Positions 44,936 through 55,279 of a stretch of 64,000 nt of DNA are shown in pieces. Below the pieces are notes generated by a model that did no database searches, was not told the origin of the DNA, and saw only the letters and a list, made by a program, of their open reading frames with translations. The stretch is from Iris pallida (taxonomy: Eukaryota; Streptophyta; Magnoliopsida; Asparagales; Iridaceae). Both the position numbers and the translations under genes were made by a program. The stretch is from NCBI GenBank assembly GCA_029216955.1, contig JANAVB010031417.1:23952331-24016330 (forward strand), written 5' to 3'. The stretch's first letter is position 1. Every line of letters begins with the position of its first letter.

Positions 44936-45166
44936 ATGGGATGCCTTACTATTGTATATTCGGTGCTCTGACATCTTGTAACTGTTATTGCTTGCTTGAG
45001 ATTGAGACAATAGGCTTGTTCATGACCATAGGAGACTGATGGCTTGTAGTTAAAGCCTCATATATCTAGACAGCCGTGACCGTATAGAGAGATGGGTTAC
45101 ACTTCAATATACGTAGCTGGCTATGTACGCCCCCGCTCTCCAGTATTCTGGTTCTGGGGCGTTACA
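44936..45166 (+). repeat. Remnant of the 5' LTR (last 231 bp)
   Basis: It matches 52827-53057 of the 3' LTR with a few substitutions (TATATTCGGTGCTC versus TATATTTGGAGCTC) and ends GGGGCGTTACA. It abuts the minus-oriented LTR that ends at 44935. Confidence 0.9.
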
Positions 45167-45175
45167 TGGTTTAGG

Positions 45176-45193
45176 TGGTGGCCCATACAGGTC
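45176..45193 (+). promoter_or_regulatory. Primer binding site for tRNA-Ile
   Basis: TGGTGGCCCATACAGGTC, one mismatch from the complement of the plant tRNA-Ile (AAU) 3' end, nine bases after the LTR. Confidence 0.78.
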
Positions 45194-45463
45194 TTGTAAA
45201 TTAAAATATGTGAGGGTTTACCGAATAGATGTCTCAATCAGTACTCGATCTTGATCTCTACTCGTATCTTCTAAATACCTGAAATCTTGACCTGATCACA
45301 TGCTTGTATCTTTGATCTGTCCTGGTCCTTCCTTATTGTTCCCTATGTCATCTTCTTCAGCGATATTGTTCCTGGACCTATCGGTCAGCAAGGCGGAGCA
45401 CCTCCCGTAGACCAGCAGCAACCTGGAGATCAAGCCCAGCATTCAAGAGTAGCCTTCCGAGTC

Positions 45464-46570
45464 ATGCCTACTAGAGGAGAGCCACCAGTTCAGCCCGTCC
45501 AGCCTGTAGAGCCTGATGATGGCACCTTGGTGGGTCTCATCAGGACATTGTTAGCTTTCCAAGATCGGTGAGGAGATTCCTTGCACCAAGCAGTGGCAGA
45601 TGCTCTGACCAGAGGAGGTCATCAGGGTAACAGTGCGGCCAACAGCTTCAAGCGCTTGAACCCTCCCTTCTTCGACGGCAGTGAAGATGCTATCGCCGCA
45701 GACGCATGGCTTCAGAATACAGAGGTGATTCTAGAAGCAGCCAGGACTCCAGAGAACGATAATGTGGCCGAAGTACGCCTGCAGTTATTAGATCTTGCCC
45801 GCAGTTGGTGGGCGGTGCAGACCGGTGGATTAGTGTCACCCATTGCTTGGGCAGTATTCAGAGAGAGATTCCAGACCAAGTACTTCGATGCTGTAGCTTG
45901 GTATGATCTACAGACGAGGTTTACCAATCTGAAGCAGATGGACAGGACGGTCGACGGATATGCGGTCGAGTTTTCGAGACTTAGTCGATTTGCTCCCACC
46001 TTGGTGGCGACCGAGTTCGACAAAACCTAGCAGTTCCAGCAGGGGCTCTATTTAGAGATTTTATTGGCTGTAGAAAAGTTTGAGCATCAGACTTTTGATG
46101 CGGTATTGAGAGCAGCTAGGAGGCATGAGTATACCTCCCAGAGGATCGTGGATAGGACCTGAGGTCGGAAGCGATCCCATGGCCAGATGAATCTGTCTTC
46201 AGCACCAGCCCCGGCAGTTAGGGCTTTGACCATTGGAGCTCCGAGGCGGGCGGCCTTAGTGACGTCGGTTCAACATTCAACTCCGATGTACCCTCAGCAA
46301 CAGCAGAAGTAGAAGCTCTCTTCCGCAGTGGGATATTCATACAGCGAAAAGCCAGGGCATGTGGTATCAGAGTATCATAGAGCACAAGGTTTGTGCTTAG
46401 TTTGTGGTACCCCGGACCACAGGGTTGGGAACTGCCCGAATAGGAGGAGTTCATCTTCATCAGCCTTCTCTAGCCCTTTAGTTAGAGGACCAATACTAGT
46501 CCAGCAGCAGCAGCAGTACCCATTCCCGAGGCTATTGCTGACGCAGGGCCAGGCATTTCAGCAGTAGAGA
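45464..46570 (+). pseudogene. gag: Chromovirus gag with zinc knuckle
   Basis: The likely start is ATG 45464-45466. A TGA at 45569-45571 interrupts it, then the frame is open to 46030. The gag domain is visible (NPPFFDGSEDAIAADAWL, LARSWWAVQT, FQTKYFDAVAWYDLQTRF, FSRLSRFAP). Stops occur at about 46028 and 46160. A knuckle reads CLVCGTPDHRVGNC at about 46395-46440. The first knuckle seen in the related element near 62270 is degraded here. A Gln-rich region follows. Confidence 0.85.
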
Positions 46571-46660
46571 CCGCAGCAGTATGCCCAAGCCCAAGCCCTG
46601 ATCCAGAGCAGACAGAGAAGTTTTTAGCAGAGGGGACCCGCACCCAGAGGACATGGTCAA

Positions 46661-47194
46661 GTGCTGGCTTTGACTATGGGAGAAGAAGGATTAGCATCGG
46701 GTGAGGTAGTGGCAAGTACTATTCTCGTCAACACCTTTCCGGATTTAATATTATTTGATTCTGGTGCATCATATTCATTTAAGTCTGCACGATTTGCGAC
46801 ACGGATAGGACTGATGCCCGAGTTATTATCAATAAGGCTCAATATAATACTTACTGGTAACGGACTTATGGGAGTAGATAGGGTGTTTTCCTCGTGTCGG
46901 ATCGTAGTTAGCGGTAGAGAATTCTTCGCTAGATTGATAGAGTTCCTGATGGCCGATTATGATGTGGTACTAGGGATAGATTGGTTGAGAGACCAGTATG
47001 CTAGAATAGATTGCCATATTGGCAGGATTGTTTTTAGAATTCCCGGTGAGCCAGAGTTTTCCTTTTTCCGAGGCAAAGTTGATCCTTCTCCTCCAGTATT
47101 GCGGATGGCAGTAGCAACAGTACAGTTACCCCGGATAGTCATGAAATTTCTAGATATTTTCCCTGAAGAACTTTCAGGAATGCCGCCAGAGTGA
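46661..47194 (+). pseudogene. Chromovirus aspartic protease
   Basis: The active site FDSGASYSF is intact, followed by VVLGIDWLRDQYARIDC, and it ends in the start of the RT linker ([15 protein letters not shown]). The frame stops at 47192-47194 (TGA), and within about 40 bases the coding frame changes. The RT continues in the frame of 47191. Confidence 0.85.
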
Positions 47195-48810
47195 GAGATC
47201 GAGTTTACTATCGACTTGATCCCAGGACAGCACCAGTGTCGGAGAGAGTCTACAGGATGGCGCCATCAGAGTTAGAGATATTGTACAAGATGATTGAAGA
47301 ACTCAGAACCAAGGGATTCATTTATGCTAGTGGATCGCCTTGGGGAGCCCCGATGCTTCTTGTGAAAAAGAAGGATAGTACGTCCAGATTATGTGTAGAT
47401 TATCGTACCTTGAATTCAGTGACAATCAAGAACAGATATCCTCTCCCGAGGATAGATGACTTGTTTGATCAACTCAGAGGAGCGGCAGTATTCTCGAAGA
47501 TTGATTTGCGGTCAGGATACCACCAGATCAGAGTCAGAGAGCAGGACATCCCGAAGACAGCTTTCAGATCTAGATATGGGCATTGGGAGTTCCTTATCAT
47601 GCCCTTTGGAGCGACCAATACGCCGGCTGTATTCATGGACCTCATGAATCGTATCTTCATGCCTTATTTGGATCAGTTTGTGATCGTGTTCATAGACGAC
47701 ATCCTGGTCTATAGCAAGAGTGAGGCAGAGCATGAGCAACATCTCAGAGTTGTCCTCCAGATTCTCAGGAAGCACCAGTTGTACGCCAAGTTCAGTAAAT
47801 ACGAGTTTTGGCTCGATCACATTTCGTACTTGGGTCATATCATCCCCAGAGGAGGAGTAGAAGTGGATCCCCAGAAGATCATGGCTATTGAGATGTGGCC
47901 AGTACCCAGCACAGTTGCAGAAGTTTGCAGTTTTTTTGGCTTAGCCGGCTACTACCGGCGATTTGTTTCAGACTTTGCTCAAATTTCAGCACCACTGACC
48001 CAGTTGACCCGCAAGGATGTACAATTTACTTGGACAGCCGAGTGCCAGGATTCTTTTGAGAAGTTGAAACGAGGCTTGATGACGGTACCCATTCTCATGC
48101 TTCCAGATGGGACCGGAGGATTCTCAGTATATTATGATGCTTCGGACAGAGGTTTAGGATGTGTTCTGATGCAGCATGGGAAGGTAATAGCTTATGCGTT
48201 ACGTCAACTTTGTGATCATGAGAGGAATTACCCAACCCATGACTTGGAGCTGGCAGCAGTAGTGTTTGCACTTAAGTTGTGGAGGCAATACTTGTACAGA
48301 GATAGGGTGGAGATTTTCACCGACCACAAGAGCCTGAAGTATGTTTTTACTCATAAGGATCTTAACATGCGTCAGAGAAAGTGGCTAAAGCTACTTGTGG
48401 ATTATGATGTCAACCTGCAGTATCACCCAGGGAAGGCCAACGTCGTTGCAGACGTATTGAGCAGGAGAGCCGGAGTTTATTTCCTAACAGCACAGCCAGA
48501 GTTGTTAGCAGATCTTCAGAAGATGGGTATTGAAGTTGTCCTTCCTACCAGTGTGGCATTGATGGCCAGTATACGAGTTCAGTCCACTCTAGTCGAGAGG
48601 ATCCGGATGGCGAAGTCAGCAGATTACAAGCTTCAGCAGCTCAGAGCAGAGTGTGGGGCAGGACAGTGGCCAGAGTTATGTATCCATGAAGATGGTACAC
48701 TTCGACATGGTAAGCGTCTTTGTGTACCCAACAGAGATATCAGACAGGAGATCATGGCAGAGGCTCACAGTTCTCAGTATTCCATTCATCTCGGTGGCAC
48801 AAAGATGTAG
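47191..48810 (+). pseudogene. pol: Chromovirus reverse transcriptase, RNase H and integrase zinc-binding region
   Basis: A 539-codon open frame. RT motifs: [50 protein letters not shown] and [11 protein letters not shown]. RNase [44 protein letters not shown] and [15 protein letters not shown]. The start of the integrase zinc-binding domain ([17 protein letters not shown]) ends in a stop at 48808-48810. FGATNTP replaces the usual FGLTNAP. Confidence 0.92.
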
Positions 48811-50016
48811 CATAATATCTGTCAGCACTTTTGGTAGAATGGCATGAAGAGGGAGATAGCCCGGTTTGTCTCTCGATGTTTGGTTTGCCAACAAGTCAAA
48901 GCTGAACATCAGAGGCCAGCTGGACTTCTTCAGCCCTTGCCGATTCTAGAATAGAAGTGGGAGCATATAACCATAGATTTTATGACCGGATTACCTAGGT
49001 CTCCGGCCGGTAGAGATGCTATTTGGGTTATTATAGTCAGGCTCACGAAGGTGGCTCACTTTCTCCCATTCAAAGTTGGTCAGTCGACAGCTCAGCTAGC
49101 AGAGATGTACCTCAGGCATATCGTTAGACTTCATAGTGTACCAGTCAGTATTACCTCGGACAGAGATTTTAGATTTATGTCGCACTTTTGGCGTAGTCTG
49201 CAGGAGAGTTTGGGAACTCACCTCCAGTTCAGCTCAGCTTATCACCCGCAGACAGATGGTCAGTCAGAGCGTACCATACGAACCTTGGAAGATATGTTAA
49301 GCTCTTATACGCTCGACTTCGGCGGTTCGTGGGAAGATCATCTGCACCTGGTGGAGTTCTCATACAACAACAGTTTCCAGGTCAGTATCCAGATAGCACC
49401 GTTCGAGGCACTGTATGGTAGGAAGTGCAGATCCCCGCTAGCATGGAATGATGTTGGAGAGAGGCAGATGCTCGATCCGGAAATGATTGCTCAGACGGTT
49501 AAGGTGGTCAAAAGAGTCAGCGATCATCTTCATGTAGCCCAAGATCGCCAGCGCCATTGGGCCGATTCTCATCGGCGTTCCCTTGAATTTTCTGTCGGCG
49601 ATCATGTATTCCTGAGGATCTCGCCTAACCGTGGCGTCATTCGTTTCGGCGTACGAGGAAAGCTTAGTCCTAGGTATATAGGGCCGTTCGATATTCTGGA
49701 GCGAGTAGGTGATATATCCTATTGTTTCGCTCTTCTGCCGTCGTTATATGAGGTGCATGATGTGTTCCATGTATCCCAACTACGATGGTATATCCCAGAC
49801 CCGAACCACATCCTGGATCATTCAGAATTGGTTGTTGGTACCAACCTTTCGTATGAGGAGAGGCCCGTGTCTATATTGGACCGGAGAGAGAAGATACTCA
49901 AGAACAAGACTATTAGTTTAGTCCGTGTTGCTTGGGGTCATCACTTTTTGGATGAATCAACGTGGGAGTGTGAGGATGATATCCGATCGCGATATCCCGA
50001 CCTGTTTGACTCGTAA
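48811..50016 (+). pseudogene. Chromovirus integrase core and chromodomain-like tail
   Basis: Stops at about 48836 and 48951 break the zinc-binding region ([15 protein letters not shown] is readable). From 48982 the frame is open to 50016. The core has D (TIDFMTGLP), D (ITSDRDFRF) and E (GQSERTIRTLEDML). The C-terminus has the GPFDILERVGD / VHDVFHVSQL region and the tail VRVAWGHHFLDESTWECEDD..RYPDLF. In chromoviruses the tail is thought to guide insertion to chromatin marks. Confidence 0.9.
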
Positions 50017-50183
50017 GATATAATGTCTTCCTTATGCCTTATGCTCTCAATTCCTTGTTTGAATGAATGATTACTTGATAGACTGCCTTGTTATATCTTG
50101 CCTATGATTAGTATAGCTTGTCCTTGCTTCTCTAGCATCTTGATTAATTTCCGAGGACGGAATTCTTTTAAGGTGGGTAGAGT

Positions 50184-53057
50184 TGTAATGACCATAGTTC
50201 GTATTACGTATTTTGGATACGTGTACGTATATTGCACGTCTTATTGCATGGTTCATGGCTTGGTTCGGTTCGATTTGCATGGTTTGGCTCGGCTTGGTTT
50301 TCATGTGAACCAACCCCCACCTACCACCCTCTTTTTCCTTTAATAGCCGCCCACTTCTTCTCTCTCTTCATTTACTTCTTCTCCTTCTTCACCATTACTC
50401 TCCTCACCTACCAGAGAGAGGCTTAGGCAAGTGCAGCTTGCTTCATGGAGGAACTCGGTTTTTATTGTTCCATTCTTCTCCTCACGAGATTCTAACACAC
50501 TTTAATACTTAGCATTTCTAATTTCCATGGTTCAATTTGTGTAGATCTAAGTTTATTGTATTTTTAGATTTCTTGGGTTATGATCTATTTAACCTTGCTA
50601 TTATCTAGTTTTGATGGTTCCATGTTGTAGAGAATTTGATTCTGCCCCATTTTGACCTATGGAAGTCGGGATTCTGACCTCGGATGAAGGATTTATGAAG
50701 CTTTGAAGCCATGGCTTTCATGGCTCTTCTTCTCGAACAAGTGGGGAAGAAGCACAGTACTTGACTGTATGGATTTTTATGCGGCAAGTTTTCCTTGAGC
50801 CGTATGGCAGTCTTAGCCGCATAGGCCATGGGCTCCTTGCCTTAGTCGCATGAACTTCTGCCCTTCAGCCGCATGAATTTATCCCCTGGCTACATGGCAA
50901 TTCCAGCCGCATGAACTCAATCATTCGCTGCCGCATATGACCCGTTTCCTGCCGCATAAGGCCTCGGTATGACCCAGCCGCATGGCTCTGCTCGACCGCA
51001 GCCGCGTAGACTCGCATTCTTCCAGCCGCATGAACTCCTGCATCCCGCTACCGCATGAAGTCATTTTCTCCCAACCGCATGAGTTGTTCCCCGCTGCCGC
51101 ATATGACCCGTTCTTCCAGCCGCATAAGCTCGCTTCCTTCCAGCCGCATGCGCTTGCTCCCTATATTCGCATGCGCCCTGCATTCTTCAGCCGCATGCGC
51201 CCGTTCTTTCTAACCGCATGAGCCCGCAGCCGCATGAGCTTGTTTCCCTTAGCTGCCTGGCTCCTTCCATAGTCCTTGTCCTCTTTTATTATTTTATCAT
51301 TATTATTATATTAGAATGTTGCATTCATGCTCATATTTCCTGACCTTCTGTGAATGCTTGAATCATGTAGATTTTTCACATATTCCCAGGATACGATAGT
51401 GGCCCGCCGTGGCACACTCCTGACAAGTAAACCTGACATGACATCCCCCGATATGTTGTTAAGACAGCTAACCTGACATGACAAGAATGATTGACCTGGA
51501 TACCGTGGATGATTATATTTGTACAAATAAACCAGTAATGTCTTGCATCATGTCTAGGATAGGGAACCATGAATACCACGGTCAGGGGTACATACTGAAA
51601 TTGACTAAGGCTAATAACTAGAAGATCCAGTAGTCATGAAGAGATTTTTCAGCTACAGGCAATCCCATTATCTGGGCGCACTAGCGGACTTGTAGCCTAC
51701 CGACGAGTAGGACACATTTCCAATACACAGTCACGTGTTGCACCCTTCCTAAACGGACATTCGACCTGGATAACCTGGATGGTCTGCAGGGCTTGTGGCT
51801 GTTGAAATAATCTCATTGCATCTTGCTAGTAACTAGGCCTGTGATAACCCTAGTTAGTTAAAGTATCAAGCCGTACTCATTGCTTGGCCGTGATTGATTG
51901 GATGTAGTCTAGTATAGCTTCGTATTGATCCTGTACAAGATTGTAACACGACTTGATTTCTTGTGCTTTACTTATCGATAAATGATGAGAAACCAAGTTC
52001 TGTTCAGGCGAAGAGTTACAACCCCGGTCCTTGTTTGGTTTAAGGGTCGTAACTTGGTTACCTGAATATTTTCATGGATTTCTTATCATATATCGTCATG
52101 ATTATTTATGCTTACCTCAACAATAATAATCAGGGGTCCAGATCTGTTCAGGCGAAGGGTTACAACCCCGGTCCTTGTTTGGTTTAAGGATTGTAACCTG
52201 GCTCCCGGAGCAGTTCTGTGTCCTCTCTTCGTTTATTGTCTTATCGTACCCTATATCAAGCTCATCTTGTTTTATTTTACCAACAGTATTTGAGACGGGT
52301 TTCTATTCAGGTGAAGGGTTGCAACCCCGGTCCTTGTTTGGTTTAAGGGTTGCGACCTGGCTACTTGAATGGTTTTCTCGTACTCAATTCTATATTGTCG
52401 CCCCGTAATTATCAGTTTTTTTATAATTATCTTAATATTCATTTATTATATGCTGGTTTTAGTTCCTAAGTGAAGCCTCCTTTGTGGCACTTGCTCTTTC
52501 TGGGGTCTGACCCAGCTGGTTTTGTATGGCCAGATATCGGAGCAGCACCAGAGGATCTACCTACCTTCCAGTCATATGGTGACCACTAGGCATAACCCTG
52601 GCCACGAGTGGGTTATTTTTTGGTTCTCCCACTTTATTGTTTAAATATTCTTTTGAGGCATTTAGCCGACGAGCACGTGTTTAGCTCGTATTGTACCTTT
52701 ATTTACTGTCTGCCTACGGGCTGTAACATGATTGACAAATCCTAGGGTTGATCATGTATGACTGAAACTCTTGCTAGTCTTGACATTTTGTACGACTAGC
52801 TTCATGATCATCCGAATATTTAATGTATGGGACGCCTTACTATTGTATATTTGGAGCTCTGACATCTTGTAACTGTTATTGCTTGCTTGAGATTGAGACA
52901 ATAGGCTTGTTCATGACCATAGGAGACTGATGGCTTGTAGTTAAACCCTCATGTATCTAGACAGCCATGACCGTATAGAGAGGTGGGTTGCACTTCAATA
53001 TACGTAGCTGGCTATGTACGCTCCCGCTCTCCAGTGTTCTGGTTCTGGGGCGTTACA
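50184..53057 (+). repeat. 3' LTR, 2874 bp
   Basis: It runs from TGTAATGACC after the tract AAGGTGGGTAGAGT, to GGGGCGTTACA. A leader-like block (GAGAGAGGCTTAGGCAAGTG) lies near 50413, and a minisatellite at 50760-51245. A repeated 50-60-bp segment with TTCAGGCGAAGGGTTACAAC occurs about three times between 51990 and 52370. The following AGGAG (53058) is the presumed right half of a target duplication whose left half is lost. Confidence 0.9.
50760..51245. repeat. LTR minisatellite with AGCCGCATGA units
   Basis: About 18 degenerate units of 22-32 bp built around GCCGCATGAGCT. It is the reverse complement type of the CATGCGGC array at 43725-44275, at the equivalent LTR position. Confidence 0.85.
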
Positions 53058-53936
53058 AGGAGCACACTTCCAGCCCACCGTCGAGTGGGGCACCTCTTTA
53101 GGACACATGTATCTTACTGCAGTGTGTCTGCTATACTTGTTTTCTTTTGCTGGGCACTCAGGTAGCAGCAGACGGGTAACTGGACTTGGAAATCTTATTA
53201 CATCTTGTTAGAAACTAGGCTTGTGATAACCCTAGTTAGTTAAAGTATCAAGCCGTACTCATTGTTTGACCGTGATTGATGGATGGAGTCAGTCCAGTCC
53301 AGTCTAGTTTTGTCTAAGCAGTGTCCGCATGTTTATTTCAGTGCACTATAGTTTATGCTTTACTTTTATTGATAAATGGTCGGAGACAAAGTTCTATTCA
53401 GGAGAAAGGTTACAACCCTGGTCCTTGTTTGGTTTACGGGTTGTAACTTGGCTTCCGGAATGGTTCCTAAGTCATCCTATCATTGTCATTCTATTTTTGT
53501 TCTAACATGCTCACATGTACAGTTATCTCACATGCTCACATGTACAGTTATCCCACATGCTCACATGTTCAATTATCTCACAAGCTATACATGATCCCTA
53601 TGCCGGGTCACCATGCTATTATGACCCGGCTACCTCACAAGTTCACATGTTCAATTACTTTTACATGTTCTCAAGCTTTTGTTTACTTAACATGTCTACA
53701 CTTACATTATGTCGCATGATAATTACTTTATGCTCCATGATGCTTACTTATTATCTTTCTATGTTCGGGATAAGTGCATTGGTAGTGTACGAGTCTCGAT
53801 CTGCTCTTACTCATTGTACCTCTAATTGTTGATGTTAGTGATTGCTGGTTTTAGTTCATAGTTTGGCCTCCTTTGTGGTACTTGCTATTTGGGGTCTGAC
53901 TCCACTGGTTTTGTTTGGTCAGATCTAATAGAGGAG
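53058..53936 (+). repeat. Fragment of a related LTR
   Basis: It aligns with about 51680-52545 of the LTR to its left (GTGATAACCCTAGTTAGTTA block at 53223, the GTTACAACC/TTGTTTGG block at 53409). It has its own short array of CACATGTACAGTTATC units at 53510-53590. It is the part of an older LTR into which the element on its left inserted. Confidence 0.75.
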
Positions 53937-55279
53937 TGTAACGCCCCAGTCCCAAAACACGTAGGACTAGGAACGTAGACATGCCAGCTGTATACATACG
54001 AAGTACACTCCAATATATGGGGACCTCGTAAGATACATAAGCTGTAAAATGCAGTAGAACCATAACTAATCTCATCCACACAAATAAATGAATAAAAGAT
54101 ATCATATAATCAACTAAGAATTGTCATTGGTACAATATGTTGGGCGGAGACAAATCTACTACCAATAAGTAAAGGAAAAATACATGAGAAAAGAAATAAT
54201 TTTGGCGAGCGAAGCGAAGACGATCCAAGCGCAATCATCCTCGAAGAAATGGAGATGGTCACGGCTAAAACAAGAGCACCTGCGAAAGATAAGAGCACAC
54301 ACCTGGCGAGATAACCAGGTCCTTAGAGGGACGTAACAAGACACATAATATCATGCCATATAAACTGAATAAATATTGCTCAAATAAATAAGTCAATTGA
54401 ATTATAACATAGTCCAATACACACCTATTGAACTAGCTTACCATCCCCCCAACCAAACAAGGACAGAAGATGGTAAACTAATTCACGGTGACGTATCTTT
54501 CCATGCTATGAATCCAATATGGTATCCGGACCCCAACAAGGTTCAATATCTTCTCATCGAAGTAGTAAGTCACACCTACAACCAAACAATGACAAGATGT
54601 GACGAACTAATCCGTGACAAGTTATTGTTCCAAGCCACGGTCAGATACAAGTACCAAAACCAAAAGTACTCGTACCTAACAGATAAGGGCGCCTAACCAA
54701 TTCTAAGTGGATGCAGTTTTAAGAACAGTTCATGGTCGCATGACTACCGGGTCAAGTTAAGAAAATACCAATGCAGTACCTCAGTAGCGAGTCACAACAC
54801 CATATACTATTTCTCAGTATCGAGCGAGTCAATAGCATATAGTCTACCTATCGTTCCTCAGTAGCGAGCGAGTCTACGATAGATAGGGTGGTACTCAACT
54901 TCCAATCATGCTCTCCCCGCCCAATGCCAACTCATAACTGCTAAGTCTTCTAGCATGCAATTCTATTAGCAGTTATTTCCTAACGCACGGCTTATACGCA
55001 CCGGTGGCCAGCCAGTCGTTATTTTCTAACGCACGGCTTATACGCATCGGTGGCCAGCCAGTCACGCATGTCCATGTTCTATATGCGACACACAAATTCG
55101 TGTTACAACGTGTCAAAGCCAATGAATGCAACACACAAGATGGTCCCTTAAATCTAGGTTTAATGTGTAAGAAAAATAATACATAGCAGAAAATATAAAT
55201 GAACATTAAATTCTAACAGGTTATGCCCTGTATCACAGTTTATTTTGCATAAAGAAAATAATAAATAATGCATGGAATA
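53937..55279 (-). repeat. LTR fragment of another family
   Basis: It starts TGTAACGCCCCAGTCCC, the inverted 3' end of an LTR, and is cut at 55279 by the next element. It has repeats of CTCAGTAGCGAGCGAGTC type at 54780-54870 and a 55-bp direct repeat (TAACGCACGGCTTATACGCA) at 54975-55060. No gene. Confidence 0.65.

Larger units (their letters stand above)
44936..53057 (+). mobile_element. Chromovirus-type Ty3/gypsy element, 5' LTR mostly lost
   Basis: From left to right: the last 231 bp of a 5' LTR (44936-45166), tRNA-Ile primer site, gag, protease, RT, RNase H, integrase with chromodomain-like tail, polypurine-like tract and a 2874-bp 3' LTR (50184-53057). The gene order and the integrase tail fit plant chromoviruses of the Tekay/Del type. 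Several stops are present, many at codons one transition away from Trp, Gln or Arg. Confidence 0.92.
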
